The translations under genes were made by a program, and so were the position numbers. A DNA stretch of 64,000 nucleotides. Origin: Nemophila menziesii. Lineage: Eukaryota > Streptophyta > Magnoliopsida > Boraginales > Hydrophyllaceae. Below are positions 1-9,078 of the stretch, in pieces. The stretch lies in assembly GCA_029959085.1 (NCBI GenBank), contig JARWIR010000001.1:22187730-22251729 (forward strand), written 5' to 3'. The first letter of the stretch is position 1. Each line of letters starts with the position of its first letter. The notes under the pieces are model-generated. The model did no database searches and was not told the DNA's origin. It saw only the letters and a program-made list of their open reading frames with translations.

Positions 1-266
1 CCCGTGGTACGGGTTTTTGAGGCGCGGTATATCCCTGCGGTAGGGGGTACACCGCGGGGTAGTCCGCGCTAGCCTTGAATTCTCCACAAAATTTTTCCTA
101 GCTTCCCAAACTCGATTCCTGCACTATTAACACAATACCCTTCTCATTTCTTTAAAAGTAGACACTAAAACTTGACACTTACTTAGAATTATACACTAGG
201 AATTGAAAACAGAAAGCAATTTAAACATGGGTTGTCTCCCAAGAAGCACTTTTGTTTATTACGTCT

Positions 267-1478
267 TTAAGTTCGACGCGTTACCTTCCATGAAGATGGT
301 ATTGAGGCCCTTGCGGTTCTCCTCCGCTTGAATTCGCCTCGTCCTTGGTATGTAAGCTTCGGAACCTTCCCCCTTAAAATTTTATTCAATCGATCTCTGA
401 AAGGGGGAGGGTAGTATCTCCGTTTCGCCTTCTTACTTCCATGACGAAACGTATTCTTCACCACACGATAGTAGATAACCGTCCTCAACGGTATAAGCTC
501 ATTTTTATTCTCTTCAATCTCGCATTCCTCTTTAAAGTGTGGTGGGTAGGTGCTTCTCCGTGCCGCTTTACTCTCGCGGTGTAGCACCTTTCTTGCGTAG
601 CACCTATTGATCATTTTTAATAATAGAGGTAATTCCAATATTTTATCTCTAATGATGACTTGTGGTGGAGATAGTGATTGGTGAACTTTTTGTGGTGGGA
701 ATTCGATTTCTCTTTTATTATGAACTTTGAATTCTTCGATTGATTCCTCAACCACTTCACATTCGTCTTCGCTTTCAACCCAATATTCCACTATTACTTC
801 ATCATATTCTTGATGTGGAATCTTAATAATCTCGATCACCTCTTTTTCTTGGTTGCGTTCTGTATCATGATCATGTGCACGCACCATAGGAATAGCAACC
901 TCAGTTTCAATTTCTAGGATTTTCGTTGCTACCCCTTCTTCCACCATGCTAATAGGATTGTCAACCACATGGTGGTCTTCTTTTATAACCGGCATGATGG
1001 TCATATCACTATCAATAGTATCTTCCTTCAACACCTCCTCCTCAACTACTTCTTCCAGTTGATCTCTTTCCTCTTCATAAGACTTGATACTATCGGCAGA
1101 ATGCTGAGAATTAAGTATGGATTCTATTTCGTCTAGCTCCTTTTGCATTTCTTGCAAGCGGGAATCTTGTTCATCTGCTAACTTCTGCGATTGTTCATAT
1201 AATCCCATGAGTTCTGTAATTGATCTATATAACTGGGAAATTTGTGGTGAAGGTGGAGGTTGTTGAATGTTTTCAACCCACTGGTTGTTCCATTCATGTT
1301 CTTGCTGATAGTGATATGACGGTTGTTGTTGATTATTCCCGATCCATTGGTTGTTCCAATCCTGCTCTTGCGGGTATTGATAGGATTGTTGGTAGAAGTT
1401 ACTACCCCATTGTTGTTGTCCCGAAGAGTCTTCCCAATAGTCATATGGATCGGGATCTGGGTAATGTCCTCTATACAT
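267..1478 (-). CDS. Retrotransposon internal ORF, gag position, 403 aa
   Basis: This open frame starts 147 bp downstream of the PBS, where gag is expected. Residues 1-75 are rich in Gln, Asn, Trp and Tyr with repeated DWNNQW/EWNNQW-like motifs. Residues 85-150 are acidic and likely coiled coil. The C-terminal third is very basic, with Arg/Lys runs. I see no CCHC knuckle, no protease motif and no canonical retrotrans_gag domain, so it may be a lineage-specific ORF of a non-autonomous element rather than true gag. Complete frame with no internal stop over 1.2 kb, so either recent or still selected. Function unknown; the basic tail suggests nucleic-acid binding, which is inference. Confidence 0.6.
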   Translation of the reverse strand: MYRGHYPDPDPYDYWEDSSGQQQWGSNFYQQSYQYPQEQDWNNQWIGNNQQQPSYHYQQEHEWNNQWVENIQQPPPSPQISQLYRSITELMGLYEQSQKLADEQDSRLQEMQKELDEIESILNSQHSADSIKSYEEERDQLEEVVEEEVLKEDTIDSDMTIMPVIKEDHHVVDNPISMVEEGVATKILEIETEVAIPMVRAHDHDTERNQEKEVIEIIKIPHQEYDEVIVEYWVESEDECEVVEESIEEFKVHNKREIEFPPQKVHQSLSPPQVIIRDKILELPLLLKMINRCYARKVLHRESKAARRSTYPPHFKEECEIEENKNELIPLRTVIYYRVVKNTFRHGSKKAKRRYYPPPFRDRLNKILRGKVPKLTYQGRGEFKRRRTARASIPSSWKVTRRT

Positions 1479-1624
1479 CTTTTAATCAAATCTCTTGAAC
1501 ATTACCTAAATAAAGAACCTGTAAAAACAAAACAAAAACAAAAACCAAGCGTAAAACTGAAAAATAAAAATAAATAAACAATTAAAACTACTTAAAGATT
1601 AAACACCGGGGTCACACGCTGCAA

Positions 1625-1642
1625 TCCCCGGCAGCGGCGCCA
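1625..1642 (-). other. Primer binding site, tRNA-Asp type
   Basis: The - strand reads TGGCGCCGCTGCCGGGGA, complementary to the 3' end of plant tRNA-Asp apart from one base (C for T at position 9). It directly follows the LTR, which fixes the LTR border and the element's orientation. This PBS class is typical of several plant Ty3/gypsy lineages. Confidence 0.85.
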
Positions 1643-1648
1643 AAAACT

Positions 1649-3383
1649 TGGTGGGTCCTAGGGTGTTATAAAATTAAAAGCAAAAATAAAGGAACCACTT
1701 AACCGCAAGTGTACGGTTGTCCAAGTAATACTCCGATAAGTCGGATTCGTTCTCAGGGATTGGACTGGTATAACCCAAGTGTTCAACAGATAAGTAGTAA
1801 TAATTGCAAATACAGAAAATAAAAGAGCAAAGATATTTATTTGGTGTTTATATTAATCCTAAGAATGCATGAAAATAAATTACTGAAAATAAATACTAAA
1901 GGACTAAGATGCAGATATGAGCTATACTTGAGTCTCGCTAGGAATCCACTTAATCAATATAATCTATGCTATGTTTAAGGGTAGAATTGGAATTATAATA
2001 TTAGTCGGGACTCTAATATCTCCTAGCCCCCTGTCGGGTGGACCTAGGAGCTATCCTAAAGTATCATAAACACCTGCATGGTCGAATATGGCTTTTCGGA
2101 TGATAAGATTTTACCTCTTTGGCTATGTAACTAGTTAAGCCTGTCGGTCAATAACGGACATTACACGGGTATTACCTAGATCTGTATTCAAACCCCCCTG
2201 TCGGATGATCACTTCGCCACTAAAGTGAATAGCCCAAATACTAACAGCTAATTCTAGTTGCGCGGAAAAGAATTAGTAATAAAAACAAAGTAATAACCAA
2301 TATATAAAACTCAATCCTATTTAAATCATGCAATCCCAAATGCAAAACATAAATTAAATTAATTAGGGTTCATCCCTTTATTGCGATTCTCAAGTAATTA
2401 AGGTTTAGCTCATATTGAAAGTAAAAACAGTAAAGAAATTAATACTATACATGTTCCTAATAACATAAATAAAATAAGAACCTAGATAGAGGAATTGGCT
2501 TGAACTGTTGTTGGAGATATAGACAGTCTCCGCTCTTGCTTCCGCCTCTTGACGCTCTCTCTAATGATGTATATATTGAATGAATTGTGAGAGGTACTGA
2601 ATAATGAGGTCTAAGGGGTGTATTTATAGGTGTTAGCAAGCCCTAGGTCGAATTACTTGGAGTGGAAGACAAGGCAAAGACTCTTAAATTCGTAGCTCTA
2701 AAATATAAGATTCTGCTGATTTGATTTGGTCATATCTTTTTCAATACTTATCCGTTTGAGAAGTTCCAATATATGAAACTGCTTGTCTTGGAAAGCTCTT
2801 TCTATTGGTGCAGACCATTTGTCCAGAATCCATGCCAATCTTTTATTATGATTTTATCTCTAAAACGTGGCTGGATTTCAGATTTCAAAAGGCAGCTTTA
2901 TCTTTTCCTCCTTTAAATAAATCTTTACCAAATCTTCTTATTTCCATGTAAATCTTCTTTCCTTTCATCTTTATCTTGACTTGGCCTCTAAGTAATTACC
3001 ATTTATCTTTAAAAGCTTCACATTAAATAAATAATTAAACCGCATATGCTTAAAAAGAATAAATCAATAAATTAAGAAATCAAAATAGGAAAGTGTACTC
3101 TAAAAATAGAAACTCGACTAGAAATCATTTCCTAACACTCTAAAATACACTAAGACTTTATTCTCACTTTTTCTCCTTGGATTGGTCTTTCAAGAACCTA
3201 TTAACTTTGCATTAAAAACAGTCAAATTTATGCACAAAAGCTCAGATTCTGCAAATAGTTAATTTCCAAGGGGAGAAAGTGCAATATGATCAAATAAGCT
3301 TAAAAGTCTATCAAACAAGTCATTTATTCACCTAAAAGGATGTCTCCAAGGGGCTAATAATTAGAACAAATCGGGAGACATCA
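1649..3383 (-). repeat. 5' LTR of the left-edge retrotransposon
   Basis: Read on the - strand it starts TGATGTCTCCCGATTTGT and ends CACCA, giving the usual TG...CA ends. It is about 1735 bp long. The PBS follows two bases after the end. Several blocks match the solo LTR at 13141-14706 in the same order: the start, a stretch around an AATTCTAC/CCCTTA block, GAACGAATC near the end, and ACACCCTAG at the end. The putative target duplicate beside it is gtcta (3384-3388), but its partner is outside the window. Confidence 0.85.
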
Positions 3384-3678
3384 GTCTATAAGTCATAATT
3401 CATATTATTATGTGTTGATGCAACACAAAAAAAGACGTCAAAATATGTAATTTGAAAATAGGTATAAGATTAGTAGAATTATGTGTTATAGCTACACACA
3501 AGAACACATATTGTGTAAATCTGCAACACACGAGAACACATATTCTGTAAAGCTGCAACACACAAAACAATACATAACATAACATAATGTTTGATTCGGA
3601 AAGTTAAGTATCCATTACATAAAAAATCAAAATCACAAACAGTCAAGTGGTATCAAACGATTCATAATAAAAAGCTGG

Positions 3679-4080
3679 TCACGCAGTGGCAAGTGCGGTT
3701 GGATCATCTTTGGGGTGAACAACTGCAGAGTTGGTCGAAGAAGAAGAACTGGAGGAAGGTTGATGGCAAGCAGATTCGGAAAGAGCAACGGACAACGAAG
3801 AAACAGGATGAACATATCTACAGTCCGTGACAGCAATTTCAAAAATCGAGACTGGATTGATGGTCAACATAGTGAGCATGTTGCAAAAAGTATCGTCGCC
3901 GTCTAACAACAAGCGTCCTAACTCTCCGATTGAGTAATGAAGTGAGATGTAGTCGGAATCGAGACATGGCCATTTCGAAGCGACAAAGCTAAATAAGGAA
4001 CCTAGACAATTGAAAAGTTCGAATAGTTGGACGGACTGAATCTGCCCAAACTGGAAGATAACCATGAGCGGGGAAGACAT
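3679..4080 (-). pseudogene. MULE transposase N-terminal-like fragment
   Basis: The 133-codon frame contains a segment beginning SKWPCLDSDYISLHYSI and continuing to a D-D-x-x-x-NML pattern followed by an I-x-I-x-V strand. This resembles the PB1-like domain that precedes MULE transposases in many plants (W-x-x-L, then L-x-Y-S-I, then D-x-D-x-x-x-M). A Ser-rich linker follows (PSSSSSSSTNS), as often in that family. The frame then closes, and no MULE DDE or SWIM domain is visible before the retrotransposon at 3383. Family assignment is by eye. Confidence 0.4.
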
Positions 4081-5443
4081 CTACAATGAAAAAAACAAAA
4101 AACACAGAAGAAAAGGTAAGAAAACAGTAGGACAGAAAAAATAGTATACAACATATGACAGTTGTGCGTTGCAGCAATACAATAAACCATCCAATATTGT
4201 GTTCATGCAACACATAAGGGAGCAGTATGCAATTAACATAGCGTGAGAAAATTAAAAAATAAACAAGTTAAAAAAAACCAAATATACACAACATATAAGA
4301 GTTATGTGTTGCATCAAGACACAATCACATAAATATTGCGTTCATGCAACACAAAAGAATGCAACCTGCAACTAACAAACACACAAAACATAACGATATG
4401 AAGCATACGAACAGTTTTATAATTGCATCATAGGTCTCTGTGTTAAATTACGGGAGATTGATACATAAAGATTCCAATAAATTGCAACTATTATACAAAA
4501 ATCGTAATATAAACGATATAATATGTTCATGTAGATAATCAAGCATATACAATAACATGTGGAGAATTTGTAGAATCTAATTGCACTATAGGTCCCTAAA
4601 GTGTTCATACTCAAACAAAACACGCAATTAGCAGAAAGTTCAATGAATTTTCATGACAAAGACATATAGGTAGATATGGAGCTATAAACATCAAGGCAAT
4701 CCAGAGAAAGTAAATAGAAAATGACCTATTGTGATAACAACACCTCATATAAACACAATTCATACAGTGAATCAACACACATATAGTGAAGCAAAGCAAC
4801 TAAAAAAACACGATGAATGAACTACCTGCAAAAAAAATAAGAATAACGACAGCAAAAAATCAAAAAATTATACAATACTAAATGTGAAGTAACACTGGAA
4901 TCAGCAAAAGGTAGTGTATAACAACTATACGAAATCAAAACACGAAAATTCAAGAGAAAAATAATAAGCAAAACATCAAATTACAACTGTGAAATACAAT
5001 AAAGATAGAAAAAATTCATATATGTAACAAACAGCATGAAACAAATGAATTATACAGAGTTATCGACGAGATAAAACATGATAAAAATCAAATTCGAACA
5101 ACGAATCATCATCAGAAACTCATATTATCAAAAAAGCAACCATTAAACGAATAAAAAATTAAGAAAAAAATGCGGTGAGTTAACAAAAATCATACCGTAT
5201 GAAGTAGTAATACAATATATACGAATGATTAGAGCAAAAATCAAGAGAATTTGAGAATTAATTTGAAGCAGAAATTGAAAATGGTCTTGAGTGTGCCGCG
5301 AGAGAGATGAAGGTGTGAGAGAAGTTAGTTAGTTTGACTTTAGTTGGAAGCGTTGAATTGTAGAGTAATAAAGAGAAGAAAAAGAAAAATAGGGGATTAT
5401 TAAATGTTAGGGTTTCAGCATTAATGATTTAATTAAGATATAA

Positions 5444-5456
5444 AGTAGGTATTTAT
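5444..5456 (-). promoter_or_regulatory. TATA box of the putative MULE transposase gene
   Basis: The - strand reads CCTTATAAATACC. It lies about 30 bp upstream of a pyrimidine-rich leader and about 1.37 kb upstream of the MULE-like coding fragment. A plausible core promoter, but the start site is not shown. Confidence 0.35.
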
Positions 5457-5458
5457 AA

Positions 5459-5601
5459 GGGGTAAAAATGGAAGCTAAAAATGCCAAAAGTAATTAATTG
5501 GGAATTAAGCTGATTTTTTGTGAGTAAGTAGGAACTAATTTCTTCCTTCTTTTTTTTTGGGAATGAAAAGTGAGCAATTGTAATTAATTGGGAATTATCT
5601 C
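5459..5601 (+). repeat. Direct repeat copy A (about 143 bp)
   Basis: It shares order and most bases with copy B at 6819-6960. Common blocks are a gggtaa-aatggaag start, ttaattgggaatt, tttgtgagtaagtagga, gggaatgaaaagtg and a taattaattg...atctc end. The copies are in the same orientation with a 1.36-kb offset. Confidence 0.7.
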
Positions 5602-5879
5602 TATTTTTTATCCAAATAAATATAATCCAAGTCATTGATATATAAAGGGACAATGCCCAGTTAATTACGCGGAGAGCGTAAGAATTCCTAATTAATTACA
5701 ATTCCAAATTAATTCCCAATTAAGCACAACAAATGGGAAGATTACAAAAATACCCATAGGCCTATTTATAAATTATAATAATATTTATATATTTTCATTT
5801 TTATTTTTATTTTCAGACTTTTTTTTTCTTTCGAAATATATTTTCCCGGATGTTTTTTTGAAATTTTTTCCCCCAAAAT

Positions 5880-6465
5880 TTTGTGTTCCATGAACACGCA
5901 ATACTGAGATTTGTGTGTTGCACGAACACACAATTCTAAGATTTGTGTGTTCAGGAATACACATAATTGGACCAACCAAAATCAAGTTTTTTGTATTCTA
6001 GGAATACATAAGTTCGAGTTTTATGTGTTCCATGAATACATAAGTTCGAGTTTTATGTGTTCTAAGAATACATAAATTTGAGTTTTCTGTGTACCATGAA
6101 CACACAAATTTGAGTTTTATGTGTTTCATGAAAACACAGTTTGAGCTTTATGTGTTCCAGTTCCGTGGAACACACACTTTTGAGTTTTATGTGTTCCATG
6201 AACACACAAATTTGAGCTTTATGTGCTCCAATTCCGTGGAACACACAAATTTGAGATTTGTGCGTTCGTTAGATTTGTGTGTTCCGAAAATACACAATTC
6301 TCAGATTTGTGTGTTCCACAGAATTAGAACAAACAAAATCAAGTTTTGTGTATTACAGGAATACATAATTCGAGTTTTATGTGTTCCATGAATACACAAA
6401 AATGAGTTTTGTGTGTTCTAAGAATACACAATTCTGAGATTTGTGTGTTCTTGGAATACACAGGA
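5880..6465. repeat. 32-bp palindromic minisatellite
   Basis: About 13-15 units of roughly 32 bp follow the pattern (a/t)ttcgagttttatgtgttc then catgaacacaca. Each unit has an inverted core TGTGTTC/GAACACA that can form a short hairpin. A second motif (attgga..aaacaaaatcaag) recurs near 5966, 6328 and 6464, giving a higher-order arrangement. Short ORFs across it on both strands are repeat artefacts. Confidence 0.85.
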
Positions 6466-6818
6466 TTGGAATAAACAAAATCAAGTTTTGTGTGAAAACC
6501 CTAAAACATAAAACACACAAAAATAGCAAAAAAGTGTTGCACAATAAGACAATATATCAAGATAGTTAAAAACGAGTAAAAATAGGATGTATGCAATTAA
6601 TGAAGAGAAAAAAAAATTGTTAAAAAAGAGAATCCTTTATATCGATTTTGTGTGTTACAGGAACACATAAACCTGTATTCGGAATTTCGATTTTCGAAAA
6701 AAAAGTTAAAATCAAAAAAATCAAAAATTCAAAAAATAAAAAATTCCGAAAAAATAAATCGGAAAAAAAAATTGAAAAAAAAAATTGAGAAAAAAAATTC
6801 GAAAAAAAATCATATAAG

Positions 6819-6960
6819 GGTAATAATGGAAGGTAAATATGACAACAATGTATTTAATTGGGAATTCAGTTGCTAATTTGTGAGTAAGTAGGAAGTAATT
6901 TGCTCCTTCATTTTTTTGGGAATGAAAAGTGTGAAAGTGTAATTAATTGAGAACTATCTC
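6819..6960 (+). repeat. Direct repeat copy B (about 142 bp)
   Basis: Partner of the repeat at 5459-5601. It ends in taattaattgagaactatctc-like sequence. The pair brackets the palindromic array and an A/T homopolymer-rich stretch (about 6690-6810). Confidence 0.7.
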
Positions 6961-7229
6961 ATATATAAATACATAAAATAAATTAAAAATATAAATAAAT
7001 TAATTGTCACATCTTATTAAAAATATATGTTAAATTAATAATATAAATTATTAGGAATAACTCATTTTAATTAATATAAATAATATAAAAAATTAGATTA
7101 AGGTTTGCCATATATAACTAAACTCTATAAAAATTAAATTCTCTATAAATTAGAAATTTATTAAATTTTTTATTTGTCAAAAACATTAACTAAATTAGAA
7201 ATAAAAGTCAATACATAAGAGAAATATTG
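6961..7229. other. AT-rich spacer
   Basis: Very AT-rich sequence between the repeat pair and the 3' end of the LINE. I see no gene, clear repeat or TIR in it. Confidence 0.5.
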
Positions 7230-8348
7230 ATCAACCTATTACTCTAGGAATAGGGGAAGCTACTAATAGATGCGGTAATCGGGAAGGAGGATTAACAACC
7301 TAATCACTAGGCAAAATGCTCAAAAGATGTTGTTTCGTGACACATCTGCTATAAAATTGTCTTTCCTACTAATGTGAAAGAAATTAACTAATCTATTACA
7401 ATGCGGAAAATTTATATTATCATAAAAAGATTTTATGCCTTGCAAGAGGGGACGTCTTTGAAAAATTTACCATGTCAACCATCACCTTGTTATCACTAAG
7501 CATCTTAATATCTTCAATCTGGAAGTTAATGTCTGAAAGTAGACCATTACGCACCCATATTAGCTCGGGTTCTTCGGCACTGTTACAGATAAAGGACCAA
7601 GAGATTTGGACTTTAATTTATAACCCCATTTTCCAATAGTATGTAACTCAGGAGTATTCATTGGGGTTTGAACTGTATTTGATATTAAAGTATTACAATG
7701 TTCTGTAGCAATTGGAATTTCTTTTGTTTCAAAAGTGTTAGAATTTTAATAGTTTTTAGCCTCAGAAACTTGTATATTATATATTGTCGATCAAAAAAAA
7801 CTTGTACATTATATTCAAAATATTTATCGTAGGCTTTAAGATATTGGATCAATACATGATATGGGTTAGGGATTATTCCTTCATATAAATACTTCTTTAT
7901 TTCTTTCCAGATATGCCATAGTATAAAGAAGGATAATTCTCCAAGTCTTCTACTAGCTATATCAGTGCCTTTATTTATAGGTTCAAGCCCTAGATTCTAA
8001 AAATCAAACCTTTTTGTGCACTTGGATTAAGACAGTAGTTGTATTGGAGAGATGAGCCACAAAGCTGGGCAAATTTCCTTGTATATTATTTTCCTCAGTT
8101 AGAAAAATCCCTTTACACAATTTCCAGACAAAGTTCCTTATTTTAGGGGTAACCTTTTGACCCCAAACCTCCTTCCAAACAACTTCTGGGTTGGTATAAG
8201 AGCAGGTAGGTATATTTTCAATTACTTTTTTCTCTTTCTTAATTTCTATGTAGTTTAAGTACAAATACATTGCCTTAGAAGTGACTTCCCCATATATAGA
8301 TAACAAACAAAAAGCATTCTCCTCGGAGCACTTGATGTGAGTCATAAT

Positions 8349-9078
8349 CAGAGGCAGACGCACATTGGGCCTAGAGGGGGCTCAAGCACCCCCCTCCCCC
8401 CCCCCCCCCCCCCCCCCCCCGACTTTTGCAAAATAAATAAATTATTCTATATATTAATAATTTACAATTAAGTTTTTTTCTTTTCTAATTTTGTAAGTCT
8501 AGTAATTTTATTTAACCTTATTTGATACATTAATTTTCATAAATTGTACCGTAGTATCTCCATTCCACAGCCCCAATCCACTTCTTTATAAAAGTTAAAA
8601 AATTCAATAAGTTTTTTTGTTTGAGTATTTTTATAAGAATTTGTATAATTGTATGTGAATTATTAAATCCTTTATACAAATTTAAAATTTATTAATAAAA
8701 TTATTAGATGAAAAATTAATTTTTGTTTCATATGAATAACATAGTTAATGTCTTTTTTAATTTTGGTTCTTTTAGTTTAATCCATCGCCGAAATTTTCTA
8801 GAAGTCTATGCTACATAGTGTTTTATTCTTTCATTTCTAGTCGTTTTTTATGCTATATAGTACACAGGTAAGGAATTAATATTACTAGTATTTACATTGA
8901 TTACATAAAATATATTTTAATATTGGTATTTACGTAAATATTGTACTAGTATTAAATAACTAAAAAAAAAAGATGTACCCAAATTCACTATACGTCCCCA
9001 AAAAAAAATCGGGGACGTTGCCCCTGAACCCCCATATATTTCAAGCCCCCCTCGACTTTTGTCCTGAATCCGCTCCTG
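8349..9078. mobile_element. Non-autonomous hAT-like element with 8-bp TSD
   Basis: A 730-bp element in LINE ORF2. A perfect 8-bp duplicate gtcataat lies at 8341-8348 and 9079-9086. Ends read CAGAGGCAGACGCA and, reversed, CAGGAGCGGATTCAGG, followed on both sides by inverted G/C-rich segments (ctcaagcacccc at left, aagcccccctcgacttttg at right). CAGRGGCGGA-like ends and 8-bp TSDs are typical of plant hAT MITEs. No transposase ORF. It contains a run of 25 C at 8396-8420. Confidence 0.85.
8396..8420 (+). repeat. Poly-C run, 25 bases
   Basis: Uninterrupted C tract just inside the left end of the hAT-like element, preceded by a shorter C run and a single T. Its length is likely polymorphic or affected by sequencing error. 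Confidence 0.9.

Larger units (their letters stand above)
1..3383 (-). mobile_element. LTR retrotransposon, 5' part, running off the left edge
   Basis: In - orientation the order is 5' LTR (3383 down to 1649), a tRNA-Asp primer site (1642-1625), then an internal ORF (1478-267). The other end lies outside the window. No reverse transcriptase, integrase or protease is visible in the 1.65 kb of internal sequence, so autonomy cannot be judged. The segment just past the ORF (about 200-290) resembles a block common in plant gypsy-type elements, recalled from family knowledge and not searched. The LTR is homologous to the solo LTR at 13141-14706. The right border falls inside what looks like a Mutator-like element. 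Confidence 0.85.
3384..5460 (-). mobile_element. Possible Mutator-like (MULE) element remnant, transposase 5' part
   Basis: The - strand shows a TATAAATA box near 5446-5453, a leader-like pyrimidine-rich stretch (about 5420-5230), then a coding fragment at 4080-3679 resembling the N-terminal PB1-like domain of plant MULE transposases. The sequence stops at the LTR retrotransposon border (3383), so the catalytic part may lie beyond the window. Scattered gcaacacacgagaacacata-like words occur at 3480-3580 and 4150-4370, related to the palindromic array at 5880-6465. No TIR or 9-bp TSD was found, so the class is tentative. Confidence 0.4.

Noticed and set aside
4417..4799. Short - strand ORFs rich in Cys, Tyr and Ile
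   Set aside because: Products of AT-rich DNA in what is likely the first intron of the MULE relic.
6062..6391. Overlapping + and - ORFs in the 32-bp minisatellite, and a CRISPR-like look
   Set aside because: Units are adjoining, internally palindromic and without unique spacers, in plant nuclear DNA.
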